Assembly (NCBI GenBank): GCA_050015095.1
Contig: JBEKCC010000001.1
Span: 124,001-188,000, forward strand
DNA from: MVRE01 sp015660965
Lineage (GTDB): Archaea > Halobacteriota > Methanomicrobia > Methanomicrobiales > Methanospirillaceae
Length of the DNA: 64,000 nt
Reading direction: 5' to 3'
Position 1 is the stretch's first letter; each line of letters begins with the position of its first letter. A program made the translations under genes and the position numbers. A model generated the notes under the pieces. It was not told the DNA's origin. It worked only from the letters and a program-made list of their open reading frames with translations, and ran no database searches. Shown here in pieces: positions 29,701-37,994 of this stretch.

Positions 29701-32700
29701 GCATTAACCCGTCTTGGAAGGGACGCTGAAGCGATTGTTTTCTTCAATAAAACCCTTGCGATAAAACCAGATTATTTGAGTGCTCTTATAGAAAAAGCAA
29801 AATCTCTCACCAGACTTGACCATCACAAAGAAGTCATAGTTACCATTGAACAAGCGCTTAAACTAGCACCAAATATGTCCGAGCTTTGGTTTATTCAAGG
29901 ACAGTCCTTTAACAAGCTGTCTTACTATGAAGAGGCGATCGAAGCTTTCAACAGTGGTCTTACAATCGAGCAAACTAATAGTTTAGCGCATTACGAAAAA
30001 GGTCTTGCGCTTACACATCTTGGAAGATTTGAAGAGGCTCTTGGTTGTTATGATGCAGCAATTAAAGAAAATCCAGAATATGGTATCGCGTATTTAGAAA
30101 AAGCTCGAGCATTAACAGCTTTGGATGAATATACCGATGCTGTAAGTGCATATGGTAAATCAGTTGATTATTTACCAACTAATCCCGACGCATTTTATGA
30201 GAAAGGAATCGCCCATCTTTATATTGGAAAATACGATGATGCGTTAAGATCATTTACTCGAGCCCTCGACATAAACCCAGATCACACTGAAGCACTTTAT
30301 GAATTAGGAACAACATTTGTCGTACTCCGTCAATACGAAGATGCGGTAAAGGCATTTGATCGGATACTTGCAATCACGCCCAAGAATGCTGATATATGGT
30401 ACGAGAAAGGAATAGCACTTTCACGATTAAAAAGACATGCTGATGCAATTACTGCATTCGAACAAACAATCATAATTTATCCAGATCACTTTGGCGCACG
30501 ATATCACAGAGCAAAATCTCTTGCGACGCTAAGACGGGATGATGAAGCTGTAATTGCTTATGATGAGGCACTTATGATTGAGCCGTCCCATGCTCCCTCT
30601 CTCCATCAAAAAGGTGTTGTATTGCTTCGGTTAGGTAGATACCAAGATGCAGTAAAATCATTTGACCGGGCTCTAGATGTGGATCAACAGTTCGCAGATG
30701 CTCATTTCGACAAAGGAAGAGCGCTCAATGCTCTTAGTATGTACCGTGAAGCGATCAAAACATTTGATCGTGCAATTGCTATTGAAAAAAGTCGTGCTGA
30801 TATTTATTATCATAAAGGAATAGCCCTTCAATCACTTGGTAGATGTGAAGAAGCAATTGTATCATTCAATAAAACGATCGATCTCGATTCAGGAAATGCA
30901 AGTTCCCACTATCACAAAGCACTTTGCCTTGTCTCAACTGGTCGGCATAATGATGCAATTGAGTCTTATGATCGTGCGCTCAGTTTGAATCCTCGATCTA
31001 TTGAAATTTGGATCAATCGTGGTAAGGCTCTCTCTGGACTTAATAAGTATAATGATGCAATTGAATCTTTTGTTAAAGCATTAGAGATCGAGTCCACAAA
31101 TCCCGAAGCTTGGTTTTCGAAAGGGCATGCGCTTTTTGCTCTCAATAATTTTGAGGATGCAATTGAGGCATTTAATAGAGCACTTCAAGTTCGCCCTAAC
31201 TTTGCCGAAGCATATTATGAAAAGGGACGAGCACTCGTCCGTATTGGAATGCATCAAGAAGCTGTCATATCATTTGACAACGCATTAGCGATTCGCTCCG
31301 ATTATATTGATGCCATTGAGCATAAATGTAGGGCACTTATTTACTTACTCCAGTTCCCAGAAGGTTTAACCAATATCGATATAGCATTAAAAATTCGACC
31401 GAATATTGCTTCCTTATGGACTGTTAAAGGTATGGTTTTAAGAGGACTCAGCAACGATGAAGAGGCTATTTCTTGCTATAACAAGGCACTTGGTATTAAT
31501 GCTCAAGATATTTCTGCTTATTATCATCGCGGGATCTCATATTTACATTTAGGTAAATTCCAAGATGCAATAAAAAATTTTGATGCTGTACTTCTTAAAA
31601 AACCAAATTGTGCTGAAGCATTCTATCATAAAGGAAAAGCTCTTGCAGGTTTATCAATGCATCAAGAAGCGATCAGTATTTTTGAACGTGCGATCAATAC
31701 AAAAGAAAAGTATACCGAAGCATTTCTGTTTAAAGGAATTTCCCAGAACTACCTTACTAAATATGATGATGCATTGGAATCTTATGACCGTGCAGCTATA
31801 TCAGATCCTTCTTGCGCACAAATATACTTACATAAGGGAATTACCCTAACCAATCTTAACCGTCATGAAGAGGCAATCAAATCATTCGATAAAGCTCTAA
31901 CAATTAATCCCGATCGCCCTGAGGTTTATTATCATAAGGGATTGGCTCTTGAACGTTTGCACAAATACGATGTTGCTCTTGCAGCATTTGACAAGGCCAT
32001 ACAGATTAATAATCAGTTCCCAGTCGCGCTCCACCATAGAGGTATTGCGCTGATGCACCTTAATCAAGTTGACGAAGCAATTTCATCTTTTGATAAGGCA
32101 TTTGCTATACAACCTAATTTTTCTGAAGCTTTATATGAAAAAGGCAAGGCACTTACTGCAAGTGGCGCTTATCGCGATGCTATTGCAACATTTAACGCTG
32201 CACTGTCTGAGCACCCAGGATATGTTGAAGTAATTTATGAAAAGGGAAGAGCGCTTTTCGAATCGGGAGATAGTGAAGGCGCAATTGACACTTTTAAACA
32301 ATCTCTAGAAATAAAACCAAATTGTTATCAAGCGTTTTTCATGCTCGGGCAAGTATACTTTGAACTAGGTAGATTCGAAGATGCAATTCAATCCTATAAT
32401 CGAGCTCTTGAGATTAACCCCTCGTTGGCAGAAGCATATTATTCAAAAGGTCTAACTTTTGCAGCGCTCGAACAACATCAAGATGCAATTGGTTCTTTTG
32501 ATCGAGCTCTAGAACTTAATTCAACCTATACAGCAGCATTAAGTCATAAAGGAGTCTCTCTTGCTGAACTTGGATTGTTCCGAGATGCACTTGAAGCATT
32601 TGACCGAGCACTTTATTATGATACGACTTACGCCGACGCTTACGTTGGGAAAGGTAATGCATTCTATGATCTTGGAAAATCTGGGGATGCCCTTCATGCC

Positions 32701-33126
32701 TATGAGAAAGCTTTGGAACTTGCACCTGAGAATACGGTAGCATGGACAAGGAGAGGAATGGCACTTGCTGATCTTCAGCGTTACAATGAAGCAATTGAAT
32801 CTTATGATAAAGCCATTTCGCTCGATCCGGGATTTGCAATAGCTTACTTTACAAAAGGAAGTGCACTTGATGAACTTGGTAGATCTGGAGAGGCTGCTGA
32901 ATCATATCGCTTGATGACTGAACTCCAACCGGATTTTGTAGATGCATGGATCCGTCGTGGTCGTTCACTCCATAATGCAGGAAATTATCAAGATGCCCTT
33001 TCTTCATTTAAACATGCACTCGAACTTGACCCCTCAAAGAAAGAGGTCTGGAACGATATTGGTGCAATTCTTGAAAAGCTAGGAAAATACGAAGAAGCTA
33101 AAATATGTTATTCAAAGGCGAAATAA
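20785..33126 (+). CDS. Giant TPR solenoid protein, 4,113 residues
   Basis: The ATG at 20785 has a GGAGG ribosome site nine bases upstream; an earlier in-frame start at 20731 has none. The protein is four residues, then 120 repeats of exactly 34 residues, then a 29-residue final repeat: 4 + 120x34 + 29 = 4,113, so no net insertion or deletion in the whole array. Each unit has the TPR pattern (for example AWYNKGIALYELGKY.DAI..Y.KALEIDP). There is no signal peptide, no membrane helix and no other domain, so it is probably cytoplasmic. Known: TPRs form right-handed superhelices of about eight repeats per turn; this would give about 15 turns. Known role: protein binding scaffold. The partner is unknown. 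The DNA copies are diverged, not identical. Confidence 0.93.
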   Translation: MSRAEAEQLLRQGINLYDLGRYAEAIITFDKALDLFPKLAKAHYFKGIAFYDLGRYEEAIESYEKAIRIDSSDSNAWYNKAATLAYLGRNEEALAACDRLLSIKFDNAEGWILKGIALYELGKLKDAISAYDHALTVDPKHAKVHYNKGIALADLGRHHEAIQSYEKAIEIIPNYAKAFYNKGISLYDIGKYDDALIAFERALALDPTDLWVWYFKSFIFVKQERYDEAADAASRFLEKEPNHADMLVIRGIALFKLDRLQEAVSTFNLAIEKSPQITDAWLYKGLSLIELKKYKDAISAFDKAVEISPANAQVYHQRGIAQLNLKDFKEALLDFDRALSFDSENPDINFRKGTACIQVHRYEEAVESLNRSLKTKPKNPQALYFKGIALTKIGRHRDAIDVFEDTIEQDPNCAPAAYHQGVCYSSLGKLPEAIASFDRAVRINPSFTLAIYHKGFNLARLGKNEDAIQEFDHTISLDPEYAPAYHQKGTILAKINRYQEAISAFEKSVAIRPNFAQAYYDKGLAFIKIEKYSDALEAFDAAISINQNYLNAHFNRGLVLLQIGDLEKSILSFNKCLDIDPTHQPSLTNKGNALMQIGQFDDAISVYDKLLSISPTNTTALYHKGIALVKLGRSHDGILALDAALDQNPALTDGWMYKGIALSDQSLYEEAILAFDKSIRINPLLEDAAVRRAIALTHLTRYDEAIEGFNRYLEINPKDDLAWCYKGIASFRLNRFEEAIRAFDRAIENNRQCARAYFEKGNALAQLNRQLEAVVAYDKALEIKPDNAPTYFQKGVALAQKERYDEAISTFEKVVALDSQNALGYYYLGISLAGSERFGDAIEAFNRAISLSQENTSAFYYRGIAQIQVGQFKDAIQSFEKSIELEPTNAMAYYYKGIALLQSKKFEEAITSFTTATDIDQSLSDAWMYRGIALFQLQKFDEAIITLDKNLDANPSSIESLMYRGNALINISRFNEASETFDRILSLNPTLVDAWISKGNALHELGRKQDAIIAYTKALEVDPTRADGWTRKGHALYDIGKLQDAVGAYNKALDLNPSLADVWMLRGDILNELGKTNDAIASFQKSLNINPDQVTGWIRKGKTFFDIGRYQDAIDTLDNAIALDQRSTDAYFYKGLSLEKLDRNDEAILVFDLLLEIDSSFAEAQYNKGVVLAKVGRNKEAILAFERTIQLNPSSASAWFFRGRSLIDTGRYQDALESFKRTLEIEPTHTEVQYHRGIAFLKLGRYSEAIDAFETNLSKDISNAQGWLFKGISLSKVKRYEEALTAFDRTLVYDPDHPLAYYHRGRALAELGRHSEAIEAFTRTLSLKPRYIDARMRMGISLYVLGKYSESIVEFDAVLADNPNNFHAFYQRGRALFDLGKYTDALDSYDRSIEIDTNYTDAYYHRGLTLSAIERHEEAILSFERAIELDPHLSLAHYHLGLALSRTGNHQLAVDTFTKAISLNPKFALAVYNKGLSLISLGLLNDAIEAFEKAIEIDPTLADASLHKGQALYDLGRYEDSLISLDKAIASNPNNALAWYHKGLSLSELGRNDEAISAYNTSLQFDLTNAQAYFKRGIAQIDIDQYIDAIESFDKVLEIIPNFAPAFYHKGIALAKSNLVNEAVLAFNIALELNPKDALSAFHKGMTLANLANHTEAIESFNQSLSIEPNNAETLSWKGRSLAELGQYNDAISTFESALEIDPGNFDSLYHKGLALAELGSFSEAIDILTRTLEVNPKLANGWVIKGICLFSLERYQDALLAYATALEIEPENPHTWYYRGKTLLALGNNSDALASFDHAIAIQTDFGEAYFNRGIVLVRLGQYENATESFNQALTYVPDYAEAYIEKGKALMALEKFEEALEVFGQVISYDSTNVVALYCKARSLDNLGEYDKSIAAHTRVIKVKPDCDRSYYYKGLALAQTGRNAAAIDAFRHTIEINETYWHAWFEQGHALFALKRYEEALASFNQAHSIDPKQPEPIIQVGISLVKLERFNEALTAFEESIILAPTDIRALYGKARSLEQIGKYREAISTFDETLMGSPNCAQAHFHKGIVLSELGEYQQAINSFVHSIEQDPNNALAYYAKGMALAHINQFDVAISEFDRAISKNPNLAHVWHDRGTSLAELGHDDEALKSFDRAILLNPNYTSAYHDMGLVLVRMSRFMEAVKVFDQALVIDPKFSQLYYDKGLALLSAGKYEKANEAFDQALSITPGNARTWFEKGRALAKLNNHTDAISAFDRSLAINSSETVTLYEKGKSEFALGQFENAIKSYNLCASLDQKNDSCFFDKGRAIFALKKFDDAILEFDKAISLNSSRFEFFFEKGQALYQLHKYDDVISACDRALSIQPENIDILLIKGKALVKLNKFEDAVITFDQALEYNNAFGSLWTCKGFALYRLMRFKESIESFAKAIKREPTNQVALYYRGKSYFKLGKFNEAVGMYDRLLEINPQHREAWFCKGIALESINRYDSAIISFCQIFEIDPTFIDAYIHAGLSYMNLGKYEEAITIFDQAIEYKPDHAYLLFYKGKALAKLSRFLEALKELDSSLEIENIDIQVWILHGNVLFEIGEYHKSLESFERAIALVPDNPIAWYLKGKVLSELGDIQKAIQSYERVLAIDQSCSMAWFRKGAVLASTGQYKKAIDILRTGLNLKPQYANGWYDLAFCLSELEQFEEAVTAYDHALEINPKYANAYYDKGIALTKLGKYRQSITAFDNTIKIDSKFKDAYFKKGLSLIKLEQKKDAVTAFDAAIEIDLNFTESYFQKGCALLDLKEYEKAVEAFNQVIKRERTFTAAHLNKGLALNALERYEGAISSFDQTISLDPSSYLANEQKGIAQRKIGKFNDAIPVLQRAIAIEPSHPLAYYELGLSFAALGNYESAIDAFNRALSLDDNLADVYLSKAFALEHLGKDDDLITSLDAFLALVPSSSDAWYHKGMAFVRLKKDGDAVAAFEKTHFFDPKNADALFNGGTALTRLGRDAEAIVFFNKTLAIKPDYLSALIEKAKSLTRLDHHKEVIVTIEQALKLAPNMSELWFIQGQSFNKLSYYEEAIEAFNSGLTIEQTNSLAHYEKGLALTHLGRFEEALGCYDAAIKENPEYGIAYLEKARALTALDEYTDAVSAYGKSVDYLPTNPDAFYEKGIAHLYIGKYDDALRSFTRALDINPDHTEALYELGTTFVVLRQYEDAVKAFDRILAITPKNADIWYEKGIALSRLKRHADAITAFEQTIIIYPDHFGARYHRAKSLATLRRDDEAVIAYDEALMIEPSHAPSLHQKGVVLLRLGRYQDAVKSFDRALDVDQQFADAHFDKGRALNALSMYREAIKTFDRAIAIEKSRADIYYHKGIALQSLGRCEEAIVSFNKTIDLDSGNASSHYHKALCLVSTGRHNDAIESYDRALSLNPRSIEIWINRGKALSGLNKYNDAIESFVKALEIESTNPEAWFSKGHALFALNNFEDAIEAFNRALQVRPNFAEAYYEKGRALVRIGMHQEAVISFDNALAIRSDYIDAIEHKCRALIYLLQFPEGLTNIDIALKIRPNIASLWTVKGMVLRGLSNDEEAISCYNKALGINAQDISAYYHRGISYLHLGKFQDAIKNFDAVLLKKPNCAEAFYHKGKALAGLSMHQEAISIFERAINTKEKYTEAFLFKGISQNYLTKYDDALESYDRAAISDPSCAQIYLHKGITLTNLNRHEEAIKSFDKALTINPDRPEVYYHKGLALERLHKYDVALAAFDKAIQINNQFPVALHHRGIALMHLNQVDEAISSFDKAFAIQPNFSEALYEKGKALTASGAYRDAIATFNAALSEHPGYVEVIYEKGRALFESGDSEGAIDTFKQSLEIKPNCYQAFFMLGQVYFELGRFEDAIQSYNRALEINPSLAEAYYSKGLTFAALEQHQDAIGSFDRALELNSTYTAALSHKGVSLAELGLFRDALEAFDRALYYDTTYADAYVGKGNAFYDLGKSGDALHAYEKALELAPENTVAWTRRGMALADLQRYNEAIESYDKAISLDPGFAIAYFTKGSALDELGRSGEAAESYRLMTELQPDFVDAWIRRGRSLHNAGNYQDALSSFKHALELDPSKKEVWNDIGAILEKLGKYEEAKICYSKAK

Positions 33127-33210
33127 TCAAAATTAAATCCAATGGCAATATATACTTTTTCCAAAAAATATGAGATAAACAAAACGATTAGAGAGTATCA
33201 AAAATTTGGA

Positions 33211-33900
33211 TTAATGACTTTTTCGCTTAAACTTTAGCCAAATAATCGCACCAATACCGAATATCATCACTACAAGAATCACAGGAGCATATTTCATGTA
33301 GAATGGTATTGAGGCATCTCGAAGTTTTTCTGCTATTTGGAGGTTTGCTTGAAGGTTCGGATACAAAGGGTCAAGGGTCGCAACTTTATTAAAAGCTGAT
33401 ATGGCTTCATCATATCTTTTCATGCCAGCAAGAGCATATCCTTTATTGAACCAAGCTTCGGCATTGTTGGGGTCAATTTCTATAGCTTTTTCAAACGCTT
33501 GTAATTGTTCTTCATAAATCATATTTGCCATGTTTATATCATGAATTTGGTCTTCATACTTATACCCAATATTGTAGAGGATTTGGCCCCGGTATATCCA
33601 TCCATTTACATAAGTTGGATTTATTTCTAAAGAATGATTAGACGCTTCAAGTGCTTGATCATACAAATGTGCACGGTTGAGTACATCCGCCTTCCCATTC
33701 CATGCCTCAAAATAATTAGGTTCAAGTGTAAGTGCTTTATCGTATACCTGAATAGCATCCGTGTAATTTCCTGCATTTGTTAAATTGATACCCTTCATAT
33801 ACCATCCAACAGCCTCGTTTGAGTATGCTGTTACTGGGATGCACACAAATAAAATACCAAAAAAAAACAGTAGTCGTAAATATATGGTGTTAAATTTCAT
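33211..33900 (-). CDS. Secreted, membrane-tethered TPR protein
   Basis: 229 residues. A signal peptide (LLFFFGILFVCIPVTAYS) is followed by about four TPR units (AVGWYMKGINLTNAGNYTDAIQVYDKALTLEPN and others), a slightly longer middle repeat with an insertion (YKYEDQIHDINMANMIYEEQ), and a C-terminal membrane helix (YAPVILVVMIFGIGAIIWL) with a basic tail KFKRKSH. The TPRs should face the outside. It is convergent with the giant TPR gene, 84 bases away; the two are similar in repeat type but differ in location, so a functional link is only possible. Confidence 0.75.
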   Translation of the reverse strand: MKFNTIYLRLLFFFGILFVCIPVTAYSNEAVGWYMKGINLTNAGNYTDAIQVYDKALTLEPNYFEAWNGKADVLNRAHLYDQALEASNHSLEINPTYVNGWIYRGQILYNIGYKYEDQIHDINMANMIYEEQLQAFEKAIEIDPNNAEAWFNKGYALAGMKRYDEAISAFNKVATLDPLYPNLQANLQIAEKLRDASIPFYMKYAPVILVVMIFGIGAIIWLKFKRKSH

Positions 33901-33963
33901 ATTGACCAGATTAATTAAGAGGTCTTTTCTAAATAAAGAATTCTTCTATATCTAACTATTCGT

Positions 33964-34935
33964 TTATTTTATCAAAACAAGGATCCGCCGTGTAAGACTT
34001 TTATGTACCCGTTGTTCATGGTATTGAAGCACTGTCATGTGACGTGCAGCAATTTTCCTGATATCCGTATGGGTAACAATGACTGTTCGTTTTCCAGATT
34101 TAATTACACGACAAATTTGAGCGATTGATTCATCGTAAAGACTATCCATAGTATCAGTTTTTTTGATACAGACTGATTGTCCATAAGGAAAATCAGTTAC
34201 TATTGCGTCGATTGAGTTATTTTTAAAGGGAAGATTCATTGTATCGGCAATCAAAAGTGAAGCATCATGTGCATTTATTTGACATCCATTTATCATCATT
34301 GGATCAAAATCACACCCAATTGTATTGATACCTAACATTCCAGCCTCTATCAATAAACCACCTGTTCCGCAAAATGGGTCAAGTAAAAGATCCCCTTTTT
34401 TCGCTAATGAAATATTTACCAAAGTTCGAGCCATTCGAGGCATCATTACACCAGGATGGAAAAATATGCGTTTACCGGGGTTGCGAGAATTGTAAATCTG
34501 GCGGTCAATAAAAAACAGAACCTTGCCAAAATAGCATCGATCTTCAGAAAGAATTGCACGGTATTGTACTTCTGGATTATTAAGCGAAACGGGACCATTT
34601 ATCGATGTCCCCATTATCTTTTCAAAATCTAATTGTGAACAACGCTGAACCAATCTGTTATTTCCTGTATGAACTTTTTTCACACGCCCAGCAAATGTCT
34701 GATCAGTATTAATTGAAAGTGATTTTAGTAATTCTTTGAATGATCCAATATCTGGGTTACACTCACCTAAATATTCAAGAACAACGTGTGTCATAGCGAG
34801 CCTATGTATTGTAGATGGATCATGACACATCACAACTGCAACTTGGGCTCGCTGATCAGTAATTTCACCAACACACTCAAGCTCTGCTACTGGAAGTGTT
34901 GGGTTTTCACCTGAGAGCTCAAAGAGCAACTTCAT
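33964..34935 (-). CDS. tRNA (guanine-N2)-10 dimethyltransferase
   Basis: 323 residues. An N-terminal THUMP-type RNA-binding half is followed by a Rossmann methyltransferase: LLDPFCGTGGLLIEAG near residue 188 (AdoMet), GCDFDPMMINGC, and the catalytic TDFPYGQS near 240 in the place of D-P-P-Y. Known: the archaeal Trm11-like enzyme (Trm-G10) makes m2G and m22G at position 10 of tRNA. The phenylalanine in DFPY instead of the commoner DPPY is a tolerated variation. It lies downstream of dnaJ on the same strand, 73 bases away, perhaps with its own promoter. Confidence 0.88.
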   Translation of the reverse strand: MKLLFELSGENPTLPVAELECVGEITDQRAQVAVVMCHDPSTIHRLAMTHVVLEYLGECNPDIGSFKELLKSLSINTDQTFAGRVKKVHTGNNRLVQRCSQLDFEKIMGTSINGPVSLNNPEVQYRAILSEDRCYFGKVLFFIDRQIYNSRNPGKRIFFHPGVMMPRMARTLVNISLAKKGDLLLDPFCGTGGLLIEAGMLGINTIGCDFDPMMINGCQINAHDASLLIADTMNLPFKNNSIDAIVTDFPYGQSVCIKKTDTMDSLYDESIAQICRVIKSGKRTVIVTHTDIRKIAARHMTVLQYHEQRVHKSLTRRILVLIK

Positions 34936-35008
34936 CTCTCAATTATTAGAACAATTGACGGAAATAAGTTAAGTAACAATAAAAGTGGAGGTAATAAAAT
35001 ATTAAGTA

Positions 35009-36133
35009 TCATTTTCTATCTTTTTTCTTACCCATAAAACCAGAAAAAATTCCTTTTTTCCCTTTGTTCTTCTGTTCTATTTCAAGAATCTTCTCGTAAT
35101 GTTCTCTCTCTTCATTACTTACTTGCTTTGGTGTGACAATTCGTACACGAACAAGAAGATCACCAGGATGTCCGCGGCGTTTCACACCTTCTCCAGGAAT
35201 GCGAAGAGCCGTATTATTTTGAACACCCCGGGGGCTTTTCACATCGATATGTCTTTTATCAATTGTCTCAATCTCAATTAAAGTTCCCAAGACAGCTTGA
35301 ACTGGAGATATGTCAATATATGTTTCGAGATTATCGTCAAATCGTGTAAAACGTGCGTGTGGTAGAACAGAGATCTCAATGAATAGATCACCATTTGGCG
35401 CACCAAAATCTCCCGCTTCGCCATATTTTTCCATCCGCAGACGCATTCCAGTATCAATACCGGGAGGAATATGGATTGCTACCTTACGCTTTGCTCGAGT
35501 ATGGCCACTACCTCGACACTCTCGACATTGACGTTCTGGAATTTTTCCTCTTCCTCCACATTGAGTACATGTTGTCATGCGAATAAATTGACCAAAGGGG
35601 GAGTGAGAGGTTGATCGCATTTGACCGGTTCCTCCACATCGTGGACAAGTATTTTGTTTTTTAGTTTCGCTACCAGAACCAGCGCACGTTGGGCAAGGTT
35701 CAGTATGCATGACCTCAATCTCTCGTTCTGTACCGGAAACTGCATCTTCTAATGGGATCGAAAGTCGCATTAAGAGGTCGGCACCAGGTTGAGGTCCAGT
35801 TCTTCGGTATCCGCCACCGAAAAAGTCAAAGATGTCACCAAAACCAGAGAAATCGGTGGAGAATCCGCCACCGAATCCGCCACCTCCTGTATAAGACCCC
35901 TTAGAGGCGTTTGTAAACGTTTCGTGCCCCATGTTATCGTATTGTGCACGCTTTTGGGGATCCGAAAGGACGCTGTATGCCTCGTTTATCTGCTTGAATT
36001 TCTCCTCAGCACCTGAATCTTTACATACGTCAGGATGGTACTTTCGGGCTAGGTTGCGATAGGCCTTCTTGATTTCCTTATCTTCGGCATTCTGTGGTAT
36101 GCCGAGGATATCGTAATAATCGCCCTTGCCCAT
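35009..36133 (-). CDS. dnaJ: Co-chaperone DnaJ
   Basis: 374 residues from the ATG at 36133. A GTG at 36142 overlapping the dnaK stop is possible, but GAGTGA before the ATG acts as a good ribosome site. The J domain (YYDILGIPQNA, HPD in KYHPDVC) is followed by a Gly/Phe-rich linker (GGGGFGGGFSTDFSGFGD), four zinc-binding CxxCxGxG repeats (CPTCAGSG, CPRCGGTG, CTQCGGRG, CRECRGSG) and the C-terminal substrate domains. The tail is lysine-rich. Known: delivers unfolded proteins to DnaK and stimulates its ATPase. Type I (full) DnaJ. Confidence 0.97.
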   Translation of the reverse strand: MGKGDYYDILGIPQNAEDKEIKKAYRNLARKYHPDVCKDSGAEEKFKQINEAYSVLSDPQKRAQYDNMGHETFTNASKGSYTGGGGFGGGFSTDFSGFGDIFDFFGGGYRRTGPQPGADLLMRLSIPLEDAVSGTEREIEVMHTEPCPTCAGSGSETKKQNTCPRCGGTGQMRSTSHSPFGQFIRMTTCTQCGGRGKIPERQCRECRGSGHTRAKRKVAIHIPPGIDTGMRLRMEKYGEAGDFGAPNGDLFIEISVLPHARFTRFDDNLETYIDISPVQAVLGTLIEIETIDKRHIDVKSPRGVQNNTALRIPGEGVKRRGHPGDLLVRVRIVTPKQVSNEEREHYEKILEIEQKNKGKKGIFSGFMGKKKDRK

Positions 36134-36138
36134 CAGGG

Positions 36139-37992
36139 TCACTCTTCTTTAACCTTATAATCGGCATTGACAACATTATCATCCTGTTTTTTTTCATTCG
36201 TATCTGAACTTGAAGATGCACCTGCTGTTTGCTGTTTTGCCGCTTGTTCAGCTTGTACCTTTTGATATAGTTTGGTCGTTGCCGCGTACACACCTTCTGT
36301 GAGTGTGTCCATTGCCTTCTTTACTTCATCAAGGTTGTCGCCAGATAATGCTTTTTTGACTGCTTCAATACCTTGTTCAATTTTGGTCTTATCTTCTAAC
36401 TCAAGTTTGTCGGTGTTTTCCTTAAGCATCTTTTCTGCTGAAAACACAGCCATATCAGCTTGGTTTCGCAATTCGATCTCATCGCGTTTTTTCTTGTCAT
36501 CTGTTTCGAACTTTTTAGCATCATTCATCGCTCTTTTGATATCATCTTCAGAAAGCTTGCGATCTCCTTTGATAGAAATTGCTTGTTGGTTACCTGTACC
36601 AAGATCTTTTGCATTAACATGAATAATGCCGTTCGAATCAATGTCAAAAGTGACTTCTATCTGCGGAATTCCACGTGGAGCTGGAGGAATACCTGTTAGC
36701 TGGAATCTACCAAGAGTGAAATTATCTTTTGCAAGTGCTCGTTCTCCTTGTACAACATGGATCTCGACACTAGTTTGTCCATCTGCAGCAGTTGAAAAAA
36801 TCTGACTTTTTCGAGTTGGAATTGTTGTGTTGCGCTCTATTAGTTTTGTTGCAATTCCACCAAGTGTTTCAATCCCAAGTGTTAATGGGGTGACATCTAA
36901 TAGGACAATATCTTTCGTTTCACCTGTTAGAACAGCCCCTTGAATTCCAGCGCCAAGTGCTACACATTCATCGGGGTTTATACCTTTATCGGGTTCCTTT
37001 CCTAGCAATTTTTTCACAGTATCTTGAACGATTGGAACTCGTGTTGAACCCCCAACAAGAAGAACATGGTCAATATTCTTCGGTTCCATCTTTGCATCGC
37101 TTAATGCCTGTTTGACAGGGCCTACAGTCAGCTCTACAAGATCTCCAATCAATTGTTCAAGTTTCGCTCGTGTAAGATCAATATTCAAAAATTTTGGGCC
37201 ACTTGATCCAGTCGTAATGTAGGGTAAGTTTATATTAGTTGATTGTCGTGAGGAGAGTTCGATTTTTGCATTCTCAGAAGCGTCACGTAATCTTTGCATT
37301 GCATATGGATCATTCCGGAGATCGACACCTTCCTTCTTTCTGAACTCATCTACAAGATAATCCATGACACGTTCATCGAAATCGTCACCACCAAGATGAT
37401 TATTTCCAGCAGTTGATTTGACCTCAAATACTCCATCACCAAGCGTTAGAATTGAGACGTCAAACGTGCCCCCACCAAGGTCATAAACTAGTACAGTGAC
37501 ATCCTTCTCTTTATCAATACCATATGCAAGTGCACTAGCAGTAGGTTCATTGATAATTCTCAAGACATCAAGCCCAGATATTTTTCCTGCATCTTTTGTT
37601 GCTGTCCGCTGAGCGTCGTTGAAGTATGCTGGAACAGTTACGACTGCTTTAGTTATTTTTTCACCAAGGTACGCCTCTGCATCAATCTTCATTTTCTGGA
37701 GGATCATTGCCGAGATCTCTTGTGGGCTATATTCTTTATCGTCGATTTTAATCTTTTCAGTGGTGCCCATCTTTCTTTTTATTGATTGAATAGTACGCTG
37801 TGGGTTCGTGACAGCTTGTCTCTTTGCCAAACTTCCGACAAGTCTCTCACCCTCCTTAGTAAACGCGACAACAGATGGTGTAATACGTCCGCCTTCTGCA
37901 TTGGGGATAACAATGGGTTTTCCCGCTTCCATAATCGACATACAGGAAAATGTCGTTCCCAAATCAATTCCTAAAACTTTTTCCTTTGCCAT
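36139..37992 (-). CDS. dnaK: Chaperone DnaK (Hsp70)
   Basis: 617 residues beginning MAKEKVLGIDLGTTFSCMSI. Hsp70 signatures are present: VYDLGGGTFDVSIL near residue 168, VLLVGGSTRVPIVQ near 310, the linker VLLDVTPLTLGIETLGG, and a substrate-binding domain with a lid ending in an acidic/glutamine-rich tail. Known: ATP-driven chaperone working with DnaJ and GrpE; archaea that have it acquired the system from bacteria. Two bases follow the grpE stop, so grpE-dnaK-dnaJ form one operon. Confidence 0.98.
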   Translation of the reverse strand: MAKEKVLGIDLGTTFSCMSIMEAGKPIVIPNAEGGRITPSVVAFTKEGERLVGSLAKRQAVTNPQRTIQSIKRKMGTTEKIKIDDKEYSPQEISAMILQKMKIDAEAYLGEKITKAVVTVPAYFNDAQRTATKDAGKISGLDVLRIINEPTASALAYGIDKEKDVTVLVYDLGGGTFDVSILTLGDGVFEVKSTAGNNHLGGDDFDERVMDYLVDEFRKKEGVDLRNDPYAMQRLRDASENAKIELSSRQSTNINLPYITTGSSGPKFLNIDLTRAKLEQLIGDLVELTVGPVKQALSDAKMEPKNIDHVLLVGGSTRVPIVQDTVKKLLGKEPDKGINPDECVALGAGIQGAVLTGETKDIVLLDVTPLTLGIETLGGIATKLIERNTTIPTRKSQIFSTAADGQTSVEIHVVQGERALAKDNFTLGRFQLTGIPPAPRGIPQIEVTFDIDSNGIIHVNAKDLGTGNQQAISIKGDRKLSEDDIKRAMNDAKKFETDDKKKRDEIELRNQADMAVFSAEKMLKENTDKLELEDKTKIEQGIEAVKKALSGDNLDEVKKAMDTLTEGVYAATTKLYQKVQAEQAAKQQTAGASSSSDTNEKKQDDNVVNADYKVKEE

Positions 37993-37994
37993 GG

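Noticed and set aside
31580..31849. Plus-strand 89-codon frame within the giant gene, and other short frames there
   Set aside because: They are out-of-frame shadows of the TPR repeats; the repeat periodicity creates recurring open frames.
20785..33126. The 102-bp periodicity as a DNA satellite or CRISPR-like array
   Set aside because: Units are diverged at DNA level and conserved only as protein in one frame; there are no identical repeats with spacers.
33211..33900. A functional pair of secreted TPR protein and giant TPR protein
   Set aside because: They are convergent, not co-transcribed, and predicted to be on opposite sides of the membrane; adjacency alone is too weak.
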